NCBI GenBank assembly: GCA_943846685.1
Contig: OX044363.1
Coordinates: forward strand, 1,891,386 to 1,955,385
DNA: 64,000 nt
Reading direction: 5' to 3'
DNA from: an uncultured Pseudomonadales bacterium
GTDB lineage: Bacteria; Pseudomonadota; Gammaproteobacteria; Pseudomonadales; Porticoccaceae
Shown one piece after another: positions 1 to 8,962 of this stretch. The notes under the pieces are model-generated. The model was not told where the DNA came from. It did no database searches and saw nothing but the letters and a program-made list of their open reading frames with translations. Position 1 is the stretch's first letter. Each line of letters opens with the position of its first letter. The position numbers were made by a program, and so were the translations under genes.

Positions 1-86
1 AGCAGGGTGTGGATATTGCAGACTGGCGAGCTGACTGGGTTGTTGAGCGATCTGAGGAATTGCATTCGATGCTGTTTGGGGGGTGA
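1..86 (+). CDS. 3' end of a HAD-family phosphatase (MupP/Gph-like), partial
   Basis: The frame starting at base 3 is open from the window edge to a TGA at 84-86 and encodes about 27 residues containing ADWVVERSEEL. This resembles the tail of Gph/MupP phosphatases, where a GAD-type segment is followed by a short helix. In Pseudomonas the order ubiG-mupP-yciK is conserved, and yciK follows here, which supports the call. MupP acts on MurNAc 6-phosphate in peptidoglycan recycling, whereas Gph acts on phosphoglycolate. The fragment is too short to tell them apart. Confidence 0.5.
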   Translation, partial: QGVDIADWRADWVVERSEELHSMLFGG

Positions 87-91
87 CCTGC

Positions 92-200
92 GTCATACTG
101 GCGAAAGCCAGTATCTTTTCGGTTCGCAGCGTAATTCGATAGACCCCAGCCTACGCTGGGGTGACGTTCTTTAGTTGGGGTGACGTTCTTTAGTTGGGAT
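92..200. repeat. Intergenic repeat: hairpins plus a tandem 20-bp unit
   Basis: Bases 96-115 form a perfect hairpin with arms ATACTGGC and GCCAGTAT around GAAA. Bases 144-161 form a second one with arms CCCCAGC and GCTGGGG. These are followed by two near-identical 20-bp units beginning TGACGTTCTTTAGTTGGG at 162-201. The same hairpin (loop GTCG) and a similar CTGGGATGACG repeat recur at 52300-52376, so this is a dispersed element and not a gene-specific terminator. Confidence 0.75.
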
Positions 201-215
201 GACGGTGGTTTTTCT

Positions 216-300
216 GTCATCTTGACCGAACGAAGTGAGTGGAAAGATCTCCCGAGGTTATACAGAGATCCTTCGGTTCGTTTCACTCTCTCAGGATGAC
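216..300. repeat. Imperfect palindromic dispersed repeat (GTCAT...ATGAC type)
   Basis: The element opens with GTCATCTTGACCGAACGAAG and closes with CTCTCAGGATGAC. The two halves are imperfect reverse complements meeting at AAGATCTC...GAGATCC near the centre. A related 68-bp copy lies at 52475-52542. This architecture suggests a small non-autonomous or REP/MITE-like repeat. No transposase is encoded nearby. It fills the gap between the phosphatase end and yciK. Confidence 0.7.
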
Positions 301-365
301 ATAGGAATGATCGGCCGGGATGAAAAAATGACTTTTACGTTTAAATAAAAAGAGTACAAAAAAAT

Positions 366-1142
366 ATGCTATCAGCAACACAGATTGCCGAATACCAAGC
401 AGAAACCAATCTACTAACAGGCCGTAATATTCTTATTACCGGTGCTGGCGACGGTATTGGCAAAACTGCAGCACTGAGCTGTGCAGCCCTTGGCGCAACG
501 GTGATTCTTGCCGGCAGAACAGTCGCCAAACTGGAGCAGGTTTACGACCAGGTTGTCGAGGCCGGTGGGCCGGAGCCGATTATCTACCCTATAGATTTGG
601 AAGGCGCCACCAGCGACAATTTCAATGAGTTATGCGGTCATATTGACGAGCAGCTCGGCCATCTCGACGGCCTGTTGCATAACGCTGGGATTCTCGGCCA
701 GCGCACGCCGCTGAGCAATTATCGTTCGGATGTCTGGGATAAGGTAATGCAGGTTAATGTTACTGCGCAGTTTCAGATGACCCAGGCGCTGATGCCGGTT
801 CTGGAAAAGTCTGCGGATGCTTCGGTGATCTTTACCACCTCCGGTGTGGGTCGCGTTGGACGCTCTTTCTGGGGTGCTTACGCGGTATCGAAATTTGCTG
901 TTGAGGGCATGGTGCAGGTCTGGGCTTCAGAGCTTGAGGGGCTGGGTTCGGTGCGGATTAATGCGATTAATCCCGGCGCAACTGCGACTGGTATGCGCGC
1001 TCAGGCATTTCCTGCGGAAAATCCCGGCAGCCTAAAATCAGCGGCTGAGATTATGCCGGCTTATCTTTACTTGCTAGGTGGGGATAGCAAAGAGGTCAAC
1101 GGTCAGTCTATCGACGCGCAACCTCAGCGCAAAAGCTCTTAA
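366..1142 (+). CDS. yciK: YciK-family short-chain dehydrogenase/reductase
   Basis: This is a 258-residue cytoplasmic Rossmann-fold oxidoreductase. The nucleotide-binding motif TGAGDGIG lies at residues 25-32, NAG near 106-108, a Ser near 159, and the YxxxK pair is Tyr172/Lys176. Together these give a complete SDR active site. The length matches the YciK family, whose physiological substrate is not established. It follows the phosphatase fragment as in Pseudomonas and converges on rluB, which ends 25 bp away. The first ATG at 366 gives a normal N-terminus, although the upstream AT-rich stretch shows no strong ribosome-binding site. Confidence 0.9.
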   Translation: MLSATQIAEYQAETNLLTGRNILITGAGDGIGKTAALSCAALGATVILAGRTVAKLEQVYDQVVEAGGPEPIIYPIDLEGATSDNFNELCGHIDEQLGHLDGLLHNAGILGQRTPLSNYRSDVWDKVMQVNVTAQFQMTQALMPVLEKSADASVIFTTSGVGRVGRSFWGAYAVSKFAVEGMVQVWASELEGLGSVRINAINPGATATGMRAQAFPAENPGSLKSAAEIMPAYLYLLGGDSKEVNGQSIDAQPQRKSS

Positions 1143-1166
1143 ATAAGAACGCTTAAGAAACAGCTT

Positions 1167-2003
1167 TTATTTATAAGTATTGCCGCGAGCGCGTAACTTC
1201 TTCTCTTTGCGCTCACGCATATCGCGGAAAACACTCTTCTCACTAAACTTCGGTGGTCTAAGGCTAACCGCATTAAACAGTGACACCACTTGCTTCGGAT
1301 CGAGCTCAATAAAGTCTGAGCTGCGTACAATCGACGGCAGGTCGATAGGGCCGTAACTGATACGCTTCAGGCGATTAACTTCAACATCCTGAGACTCCCA
1401 CAAACGTCTAACTTCGCGGGTTCGCCCTTCGGCGAGAATCACTCTAAACCAGCGATTTCGTCCACCCTCATCTGCGGAGCTGCGAGCGTGCTGAGCTTTT
1501 ACAGTCTGGAAGCGGGCGATGCCATCTTCCAGGATCACACCGTCAGTCAGGCGCTTGATCATTGCTTCATCAACGTCGCCGTGAATACGCACCATATACT
1601 CGCGCTTCACTTCGTAGGACGGATGCATCAGACGATTGGCTAATTCACCGTGGTTGGTAAACAGCAGCAGTCCACTGGTGTTGATATCGAGACGTCCAAT
1701 GGCGATCCAGCGACCGCGGCTTAGGCGCGGTAAGCGATCAAATACTGTGGGTCGGCCATCGGGGTCTGAGGTGGTGCACACCTCACCTTCAGGCTTGCTG
1801 TACATCAGCACTCTTGGGACATCGTCGGTAACAATTTTAATCGGCCGGCCATCGACCAGAATTCGATCATCGTTCTCGGCACGATCGCCTAACTTGGCCA
1901 CCGCACCATTGACGGAAACACGTCCGGCAGAAATCCATTTTTCAAGTTCACGGCGCGAACCCAGACCTGCGGTTGCCAATATTTTTTGTAGTTTTTCACT
2001 CAT
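1167..2003 (-). CDS. rluB: 23S rRNA pseudouridine synthase RluB
   Basis: This 278-residue enzyme isomerises a uridine in helix 89 of 23S rRNA (U2605 in E. coli). An S4 RNA-binding domain occupies roughly residues 1-60 (LQKILATAGLGSRRELE). The RsuA/RluB catalytic motif GRLDINTSGLLLFTN contains the catalytic Asp106. A basic tail rich in Lys and Arg ends the protein. It is the last gene of a minus-strand run in which scpA, scpB and rluB overlap one another by four bases. The rluB ATG overlaps the scpB stop, so translation is probably coupled. RluE/RluF are less likely because of the S4 domain and the neighbours. Confidence 0.93.
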   Translation of the reverse strand: MSEKLQKILATAGLGSRRELEKWISAGRVSVNGAVAKLGDRAENDDRILVDGRPIKIVTDDVPRVLMYSKPEGEVCTTSDPDGRPTVFDRLPRLSRGRWIAIGRLDINTSGLLLFTNHGELANRLMHPSYEVKREYMVRIHGDVDEAMIKRLTDGVILEDGIARFQTVKAQHARSSADEGGRNRWFRVILAEGRTREVRRLWESQDVEVNRLKRISYGPIDLPSIVRSSDFIELDPKQVVSLFNAVSLRPPKFSEKSVFRDMRERKEKKLRARGNTYK

Positions 2004-2737
2004 GAGTTGGAGCCGCTTATTAAATCGTCTGAATCAATATCTGCATCAACATCATCAACGCTATATTCGCCGTCGGCCTGCTGCTGCAAATCGAAGTCTT
2101 CGACAATGGTGTCGGATACTTCATCGTTGGCTGCCTCTGGGGCAGATGTCTCTACTGAATTTTTACCGGAGTTCCCTGAAAGAGCCAGTTCAAGCTCTGG
2201 ATCGAGCTCGGCGAAATCTTTGATCTCACTGAGTGCTGGCAACTGCTCAAGGTTTTTAATATTAAAGTAATCGAGAAAGTTCTTGGTGGTTGCATAGAGT
2301 GCAGGTTTACCCGGCACATCACGGTAGCCCACTACTCTCACCCAGTCGCGCTCCTGGAGTGTGCGGATAATATCTGAACTTACCGCTACACCTCGCACCT
2401 GTTCAATATCACCGCGAGTTAGCGGCTGACGATAGGCGATGAGCGCCAGTGTTTCGAGCATTGCCCGGGAGTAACGCTTGGGCTTTTCAGTCCACAGTCT
2501 GTTGACCCAGCTGGAAAGATCCTGGCGCACCTGAAAGCGGTAACCGCTGGCAGTTTGCATCAACTCAAATCCACGTCCGCGGCAGTCTGACTCGATCTCT
2601 TCGAGAGCGGCGCGAAGTTGATCACGGGGTGGGCGCTCGTCCTCTTCAAAGAGGTTTTCAATTCTGGCGATATCCAATGGCTTACCTGCAGCTAACAGGG
2701 CACCTTCGATAATTCTTTTTATTAAGTCTGCATTCAT
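2000..2737 (-). CDS. scpB: Segregation and condensation protein B
   Basis: ScpB is the winged-helix (kite) subunit that dimerises and binds ScpA in the SMC condensin complex. The 245-residue product has the tandem winged-helix core over about residues 5-170, including the family stretch LIAYRQPLTRGDIEQVRGV near residues 104-122. An acidic, low-complexity C-terminal tail of about 70 residues (rich in Asp, Ser and Glu) follows. The start ATG overlaps the scpA TGA by four bases, and its own stop overlaps rluB. The smc gene lies at 26.0-29.5 kb, so the full SMC-ScpAB set is present. Confidence 0.93.
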   Translation of the reverse strand: MNADLIKRIIEGALLAAGKPLDIARIENLFEEDERPPRDQLRAALEEIESDCRGRGFELMQTASGYRFQVRQDLSSWVNRLWTEKPKRYSRAMLETLALIAYRQPLTRGDIEQVRGVAVSSDIIRTLQERDWVRVVGYRDVPGKPALYATTKNFLDYFNIKNLEQLPALSEIKDFAELDPELELALSGNSGKNSVETSAPEAANDEVSDTIVEDFDLQQQADGEYSVDDVDADIDSDDLISGSNS

Positions 2738-3597
2738 GATGTTCTAGCTTTTACATGTATTGGGCCAAAGGATTCGCTCTGCACGATTTCTACCAATGAC
2801 TCTTTGATCAATTCCATAATGGCCAAAAAGGTAACCACTACGCCAAGTTTTCCCTCGGAGAGCTTAAATAAGCTGACGAAAGGGATAAATTGCTCACCCT
2901 GAAGCGTATCTAGCACCATGGTCATACGCTCTCTGGTGGAGAGCTTTTCCATCTCCACCTGATGACTTTCAAACATTTCTGCGCGCTGCAGTACATCTGC
3001 AAGCGCTGCCAGCACTTCACGCATATCAACGGCGGGGTGCTGTACTTCCTGATCTCGCTCAGGGGCATGGGCCGAAGCCTGATGAATATCGCGGCCAAGT
3101 CGCGGCATCTCATCAATATCATCTGCGGCTTTCTTAAAGCGTTCATACTCTTGCAGACGACGGATTAACTCTGCCCGCGGATCTTCTTCGTCCTCTTCCT
3201 CTGATACCTGACGGGGCAGCAGCATACGCGATTTAATTTCGGCGAGCATGGCTGCCATCACCAGATACTCTGCTGCTAATTCTAGGTGTATAGATTCCAT
3301 CAGGCCGATATAGCCCATATATTGCTTGGTAATTTCGGCAACATTGATCTCGAGGATATCGAGATTTTGACGGCGGATTAAATACAGCAGTAAATCGAGC
3401 GGCCCCTCAAAGGCTTCGAGAAAAACTTCCAGAGCGTCCGGCGGGATATACAGGTCTTTGGGAACTACTGTCAGTTCTTTGCCCTGCACCATGGCAAAAG
3501 GCATCTCTTCCTGCTCCGGGCGCAACTTATTGCCCGCGACGTCACCGGGTTGTTCGAGGGGAGTATTTTCTTCCAGCGGAGTAGCTTGGGTAGTCAC
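2734..3597 (-). CDS. scpA: Segregation and condensation protein A
   Basis: ScpA is the kleisin that bridges the SMC heads in the chromosome-organising condensin. The 287-residue product shows the kleisin N-domain (AFEGPLDLLLYLIRRQNLDI, residues about 63-82), a helical middle with an acidic stretch EEEDEEDPRAELIRRL, and a C-terminal winged helix ending near VEIVQSESFGPIHV. The start is GTG at 3597, preceded by no strong Shine-Dalgarno. The first 50 residues are poorly conserved in the family, so a later start is possible. It leads the scpA-scpB-rluB operon. Confidence 0.92.
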   Translation of the reverse strand: MTTQATPLEENTPLEQPGDVAGNKLRPEQEEMPFAMVQGKELTVVPKDLYIPPDALEVFLEAFEGPLDLLLYLIRRQNLDILEINVAEITKQYMGYIGLMESIHLELAAEYLVMAAMLAEIKSRMLLPRQVSEEEDEEDPRAELIRRLQEYERFKKAADDIDEMPRLGRDIHQASAHAPERDQEVQHPAVDMREVLAALADVLQRAEMFESHQVEMEKLSTRERMTMVLDTLQGEQFIPFVSLFKLSEGKLGVVVTFLAIMELIKESLVEIVQSESFGPIHVKARTS

Positions 3598-3674
3598 GGT
3601 CGACTCAATTTATCATATGGGCGAGATTATAACCGCAATGCAGCACTTAACCATCATGTTAACCACCACGATTA

Positions 3675-4292
3675 TCAATTTGTCGAAAAATCACCCATAC
3701 CCTGACGGGTAATTTCCGGCAGAGATCCGGTCATATCCACGACTGTAGTAGGCTCAAGTCCGCAGTAACCACCGTCGACAATCACATCCACATGGGCTTC
3801 CATGGCAGCGCGAATATCGTAGGGATCGGAGAGCGGATAATCATCGTCGGGCAAGATTAGGGTGACACTCATCATTGGCTCGGCCAGCTCTTCGAGCAGT
3901 GCTTGGGCAATGGGACTGTCGGGGACTCGCAGACCAATGGTTTTACGCTTGGGGTGCATCAGTCGGCGCGGCACTTCAGAGGTGGCCGGCAGAATAAAGG
4001 TAAAAGGCCCCGGGGTGCTAGCTTTAAGGCTACGAAAGGCGCTGTTATCTACCTTGGCATAGCTGGCCAGTTCAGAGAGGTCTCGACACATCAGGGTAAA
4101 GTTATGATTTTTGTCGATATGGCGAATAGCGCGAATACGGTCGAGGGCCTGCTTGTCACCAATATGGCAGCCGATGGCGTACACCGAGTCGGTGGGATAG
4201 ACAATAACGCCGCCTTTGCGAACAATTTCTGCCGCTTTGGCTATCAGACGCTGCTGGGGATTTTCAGGATGGATAGAAAGATATTCGCTCAA
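3675..4292 (-). CDS. yciO: YciO-type Sua5/YrdC/YwlC family protein
   Basis: This 205-residue protein has the dsRNA-binding-like YrdC fold. Family stretches include KGGVIVYPTDSVYAIGC, NHNFTLMCRDLSELASYA and PGPFTFILPAT. Sua5/YrdC members make threonylcarbamoyl-adenylate for tRNA t6A. YciO is a paralogue of this family and its role is less settled. The start is TTG at 4292. No in-frame ATG fits, and the resulting N-terminus MSEYLSIHPENPQQRLI closely matches E. coli YciO as I recall it. It precedes scpA on the same strand with a 77-bp gap. Confidence 0.85.
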   Translation of the reverse strand: MSEYLSIHPENPQQRLIAKAAEIVRKGGVIVYPTDSVYAIGCHIGDKQALDRIRAIRHIDKNHNFTLMCRDLSELASYAKVDNSAFRSLKASTPGPFTFILPATSEVPRRLMHPKRKTIGLRVPDSPIAQALLEELAEPMMSVTLILPDDDYPLSDPYDIRAAMEAHVDVIVDGGYCGLEPTTVVDMTGSLPEITRQGMGDFSTN

Positions 4293-4398
4293 GGACTGGC
4301 ACTCATTAGTAGTGAAAATAGCAGTTAAAAAACTTCGCCGCCATTATCCCATACTGCACCTTATACAGCACCCCAAATCAATGAGCCAAAAAGTTGAT

Positions 4399-7300
4399 TT
4401 AGGTGACTTTTTCACTGGAGAGAAACTTCTTGGCAAATAACTTTGCCGTCAGCGGCTTGCTGAACAGATAGCCCTGATAATTATCACAGCCCAAGGTTTC
4501 CAATATCTGCCGCTGCTCTTCAGTTTCCACACCCTCGGCAACGGTTCCCATCTTAAGACTTTTGGCGAGCCCGATAATACCCGCAACAATGGCACTGTCA
4601 CTGGGGTCTGATTCAATATCAGAGATAAACGAGCGATCTATTTTCAGCACATCCACCGGCAGCCGTTTTAAATAATTGAGCGATGAATAACCACTGCCAA
4701 AGTCGTCCACGGCAATGGTGATACCCATTCTTTTAATTTTATTAATTTCAGTGATCATTAACTCCGGATGATCCATCAATGTGCTCTCGGTAATTTCCAG
4801 CTCAAGCACATTTTTCGGCAAGCTATTGCGCTGAATAAGGTCATGTAATTTAGTATGCAGCTCCTCTGCCATCAGGTCTTTGACCGATAGATTCACCGCC
4901 AGGGTTAATTTATGGCCCTTTTGAATCCAGTGCTTTAACTGCACGGCGGCATTTTCCAGAACCCAGTCGCTAAGTTGATTGATCAGACCACTCTCTTCAG
5001 CCAGAGGAATAAAGACATCTGGTGATACCAGCCCTTTAGCCGGATGCTGCCAGCGCACTAGCGCCTCGGCACCAATCAGTTCGCCGGTTTTTAATCTGAC
5101 CTGTGGTTGATAGTGCAAAACCAGTTCATCTTCGTCGATAGCTTTGCGCAATTCCTGCTCTAGCTTAAGGCGCTTGGCAATCTCTGCTTCCATGCCCTGT
5201 TCATAGAAACAGAAATTATTACGCTTTTCTTTGGCGCGGAACATTGCCGAGTCCGCGTGCTTGATCAGCGCGCTGACATCCTCTCCATCATCGGGGAAAA
5301 TCGAGATACCAATACTAGTAGTCACAAACATCTTCTGCTGCATAAACACAAAGGGTTGGCCTACTGATCTGCAGATCTTTTCGGCGACATTAGCGGCGCT
5401 TTCCGGGCTCTCTATATCTTCTAAAACAATGGTAAATTCATCACCCCCAAGGCGGGCAATAAAATCACTTTCGCGCACGCAGTGGCGAATCCGATCGGCA
5501 ACCGCTTTAAGCAACAGATCGCCGGCGTCGTGACCCATGGTGTCGTTGATCATTTTAAAGCGGTCCAGATCGAGAAACATAATCGCGAAGCGCTGCTTTT
5601 CTATGGCTGCGCGGTTAACAATAATGCGAATCTGCTGTTTTAACTGAGCGCGATTGGGAAGACCAGTCAGCGGGTCGTGGTAGGCGAGTTTCTTGACATC
5701 TTTCTCTGCCTTGTTGGCTTTAATCAGCCGCGCCACTCGCTGTTTCATTACCGAGAAATTGATTGGCTTGGCAATATAATCTGTAGCGCCGCTTGAAAAG
5801 GCTTTGACTATCGACTCTTCATCCTCGAGGGCGGTAACCATCAATACAGGTATATCGCCGCCCTGAGCTGTATCACGAATCATCTGACAGGCATCAAAAC
5901 CATCCAACTCGGGCATCACCGCATCCATCAGTACCAGATCGGGCATGCGCCGCTTGCAGATATTCAGCGCGTGCATACCATTGCTGGCTTCTTCAACTTC
6001 ATAGTTCTCTTTAAGAAAGGCATCGACCAGAGCCAGACGCATAGTGCGGTCATCATCGACAACCAGAATGCGACTGTGGTGATCATTTTTAAACGGCACT
6101 TTGGCGGCCTGATTAACCGGTGATATCTCCTGCTTTAAATCATCTTTTAAAAGATCAAAAGCGTCAGAGATTTTAGTCACATGATCGAGCACACGACTGA
6201 GATCTTCCTGCGCGGCACGATCTTCGAGAACCTTGCTCAGTCGCACTAGGTCATGAGCACCAAAATTAGCCGCGCTGCCCTTGATAGTATGCGCCATCTC
6301 GCGAACATGACGGGCATTACCCTCTATCGCAGCGGCCCTTAATTTTTCCAGATAGACCGGAGTATCTTCGACAAAGGCAGCAGCCATTGAGGAGACAACT
6401 TCGCCCACCGCCTCGCGCAGTGCTTCAACCACTTTGGCGTCATAACTCAGGGATCTGTAGGTAGCTTCAGGTTGTCGTACCTCGCTGCTACTGGCCGGTG
6501 GTAACTGCGACTGTTGAAATTCATTGCCGGCCCACTGATCCAACTTTTCACTCAAACCATTGAGACTTAATGGTTTCGGTAGAAAATCATTCATGCCGAC
6601 ATCTTTGCAATGTTCCTCTTCAGCTTTGCTGTTATTGGCGGTCATGGCAATTATCGGCAGAGTTCCGGCTTTATCACCCTCAAGTTCACGTATTTTAGTG
6701 GTCGCATCATAGCCATTCATCACTGGCATATTGCAATCCATCAACACCAGATCAAAGTGCTCTCGAGCCACCCGCTCCAGTGCTTTCTGGCCATTTTCCG
6801 CAACACCAGCCTGACAGCCGAGTTTTTCCAACATGGCCATAGCGACCTGTTGATTGGCGCGATTATCATCGACAATTAACACCCGGCATCCTTTGGGCTC
6901 TGGCTCTTTTAAGATTTGATATTCGTCGGAATCGCTAAGATGTTCGGTGACAAAATATTTAACCAGCAATTCGGCAAAGGAATTGGAACGCAGAGGTTTA
7001 TTTAAGCGCGGCAGTGCGAGATCGCGAATCTGTGGATCGACGGCCCAAGGGTTACTCAACATCACTGCTAGGCGCTTGCCGAAATTTTCCTCTTTCTTGA
7101 GGAAGCCGATAAAATCATTGACTTTAATATCACCGATATCCTGATCGATAAATAGAATATCGAAGCGGTCTTGAGCGGTGCTGGCGCGAATAAGATTTAA
7201 TGCCTCAGATCCGGAGTTGGCGAACTGAACCCTGACACCCAATTCCGGGAGTTTTTGGCTAGCCACTGTATTTAGTATTTCACTGCCACTGATAAACAGC

Positions 7301-8946
7301 GCATGGATACCATCCAGCTCTTCATGCAGCGGTGCTGGATCGGGTTCCTGTCGGGTCTGCACCGGCAGGGTAAAACCGAACTCACTGCCCACACCCACCT
7401 CACTGGAGACAAATATATCGCCGCCCATCATCTCAATAATCTGCGTGCTGATTGCGAGTCCCAAACCTGTGCCCTGATACTCTTTGGTGGTTGATGAATC
7501 GACCTGCGTAAAGGCTTCAAAAACCCGTGACTGATCTTCCAGTGAGACCCCTATTCCGGTGTCTTTAACAACAAATTTAAGCTGGGTAGTAGCTTCGATA
7601 GCCGTAGCGCCTTCGATGGCAGTAGCATCTTCAACAGTATCTGTAACTAAGCTTTCTGAAACTGGACTGTCGCGGTCGACACTGACATGAATCGAGACCT
7701 CGCCACTATCAGTAAACTTAACGCCATTACCGGCCAGATTGATCAGTACCTGACGGATTCTTACACTATCCGAATGCAACGCCTGAGGTACATCCGGATC
7801 TACTATATAGCCAATATTTATCTGCTTTTTCAGTGCCGTGCTAGACAGCAAGCCGACAATATCATCGAGACTTTCATTGAGCAGGTAGTCGTGATTATTG
7901 ATACTGATTTTACCGGCATCGCCCTCAGAGAAATCCAGTATCTCGTCGATAAGGCTGAGTAAACTTTCACCAGATGACTTGGCGGTCTCTACATACTCCT
8001 TCTGTTTGTAACTTAGCCCCATGGTCAACAATAGGTCGAGCATACCCAGCACCGCATTCATCGGTGTGCGCAACTCATGGGTAACATTGGCGGCAAATTC
8101 ACCTTTTACCCGCGCAGACTCGAGAGCCGAATTCATCGCCCGTTCCAAATCACCCTGACGGTCTTCGAGCACCTGCATCATGCTATTAAACGAGTCCTGC
8201 ATCTCGGTGATATCAACCGGGCCATTGACTCTGGCTCGGATGGTTTTCCTTTTACCGTCTCGTGCTCTCTCCATCACTGCCGACAAGCGCTCAATTGGTC
8301 GCGTCAGACGGCGGGAAAAATACAGCAGTATCAAGAGTAAAATCATCGCCCCAGCAAAGGAGACCAACAGGTTATTTCGCAGGGTACTCTGCTGCATCAG
8401 CCTCAGGGTATCTTTACCGACGATAACGGTAATATAACCGAGCAAAATATTCTCTTTGCCAAGACTCTCGATCTCCTCCAAATCCTGTATATCAAGCTCA
8501 TTGCCATCACTACTGACAAATACCGGAGAGGTGAACTTCCAAAGGTTTTCGTCTTCTTCCGCCAGGCTTAGCTCTGCGGATCTATCTTCATTAACCATTG
8601 AAGTGGAGGAAGTCAGTGAAGTAACACCAATGCTAAAGAGCAGGTCAGATTTCTCTGTCTCAATAACAATCCCCTTTACCCCGGGAAAATTAATGGCATT
8701 TCTACCTATATCCTCAGCGCTCTCGGGGCTTTGATAGAGCAATGCAACTTCACTTTGACGCGCCAGAGATTCGGTGACCTGCTTTCCCTGAAGAACCTGA
8801 TGATCTTCAATAATGCCACTGGATATCTTGCTCACCACCACCGAGGTCACAGTGGCTAGCAGTAAAATTCCGATGACAAACACCAGTGAAAACTGAGTTC
8901 TAAATCTCAGCTTATCGAACCAACCTTTTTTAGCTTGTCTTTTCAT
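4399..8946 (-). CDS. Giant BarA-like hybrid histidine kinase fused to GGDEF and EAL domains
   Basis: This 1515-residue inner-membrane sensor carries a complete phosphorelay plus a cyclic-di-GMP module. In order: TM helix about 19-40, periplasmic sensor about 41-190, TM about 193-209, HAMP about 211-265, HisKA with His290 (HELRTP), HATPase with GTGLGLAIS near 492-500, a degenerate receiver about 546-660, a receiver with Asp693/694, Asp737 and Lys791, an HPt with His886, and a third receiver with Asp1008 and Lys1060. GGDEF follows at 1167-1171 with an upstream inhibitory RxxD site (1158-1161), then EAL at 1294-1296 with DDFGSGYSSL. The first receiver keeps Asp601 and Lys650 but has Ser-Gly where the acidic pair should be. 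A six-residue repeat ATAIEG/ATAIEA sits in the ATPase domain near 441-452. The gene starts 16 bp after the binding-protein gene, suggesting that the latter supplies the sensed ligand. Confidence 0.9.
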   Translation of the reverse strand: MKRQAKKGWFDKLRFRTQFSLVFVIGILLLATVTSVVVSKISSGIIEDHQVLQGKQVTESLARQSEVALLYQSPESAEDIGRNAINFPGVKGIVIETEKSDLLFSIGVTSLTSSTSMVNEDRSAELSLAEEDENLWKFTSPVFVSSDGNELDIQDLEEIESLGKENILLGYITVIVGKDTLRLMQQSTLRNNLLVSFAGAMILLLILLYFSRRLTRPIERLSAVMERARDGKRKTIRARVNGPVDITEMQDSFNSMMQVLEDRQGDLERAMNSALESARVKGEFAANVTHELRTPMNAVLGMLDLLLTMGLSYKQKEYVETAKSSGESLLSLIDEILDFSEGDAGKISINNHDYLLNESLDDIVGLLSSTALKKQINIGYIVDPDVPQALHSDSVRIRQVLINLAGNGVKFTDSGEVSIHVSVDRDSPVSESLVTDTVEDATAIEGATAIEATTQLKFVVKDTGIGVSLEDQSRVFEAFTQVDSSTTKEYQGTGLGLAISTQIIEMMGGDIFVSSEVGVGSEFGFTLPVQTRQEPDPAPLHEELDGIHALFISGSEILNTVASQKLPELGVRVQFANSGSEALNLIRASTAQDRFDILFIDQDIGDIKVNDFIGFLKKEENFGKRLAVMLSNPWAVDPQIRDLALPRLNKPLRSNSFAELLVKYFVTEHLSDSDEYQILKEPEPKGCRVLIVDDNRANQQVAMAMLEKLGCQAGVAENGQKALERVAREHFDLVLMDCNMPVMNGYDATTKIRELEGDKAGTLPIIAMTANNSKAEEEHCKDVGMNDFLPKPLSLNGLSEKLDQWAGNEFQQSQLPPASSSEVRQPEATYRSLSYDAKVVEALREAVGEVVSSMAAAFVEDTPVYLEKLRAAAIEGNARHVREMAHTIKGSAANFGAHDLVRLSKVLEDRAAQEDLSRVLDHVTKISDAFDLLKDDLKQEISPVNQAAKVPFKNDHHSRILVVDDDRTMRLALVDAFLKENYEVEEASNGMHALNICKRRMPDLVLMDAVMPELDGFDACQMIRDTAQGGDIPVLMVTALEDEESIVKAFSSGATDYIAKPINFSVMKQRVARLIKANKAEKDVKKLAYHDPLTGLPNRAQLKQQIRIIVNRAAIEKQRFAIMFLDLDRFKMINDTMGHDAGDLLLKAVADRIRHCVRESDFIARLGGDEFTIVLEDIESPESAANVAEKICRSVGQPFVFMQQKMFVTTSIGISIFPDDGEDVSALIKHADSAMFRAKEKRNNFCFYEQGMEAEIAKRLKLEQELRKAIDEDELVLHYQPQVRLKTGELIGAEALVRWQHPAKGLVSPDVFIPLAEESGLINQLSDWVLENAAVQLKHWIQKGHKLTLAVNLSVKDLMAEELHTKLHDLIQRNSLPKNVLELEITESTLMDHPELMITEINKIKRMGITIAVDDFGSGYSSLNYLKRLPVDVLKIDRSFISDIESDPSDSAIVAGIIGLAKSLKMGTVAEGVETEEQRQILETLGCDNYQGYLFSKPLTAKLFAKKFLSSEKVT

Positions 8947-8962
8947 GATTATCTTTTGATGG

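Noticed and set aside
1636..2223. 195-codon open frame antisense to rluB and scpB
   Set aside because: It lies fully opposite two well-supported genes, has a Ser/Arg-rich low-complexity translation and no family resemblance.
4369..4405. Inverted repeat CACCCCAAATCAA/TTGATTTAGGTG as a terminator after the hybrid kinase
   Set aside because: It overlaps the end of the kinase gene, the T-run is on the wrong strand for that gene, and one arm is mismatched.
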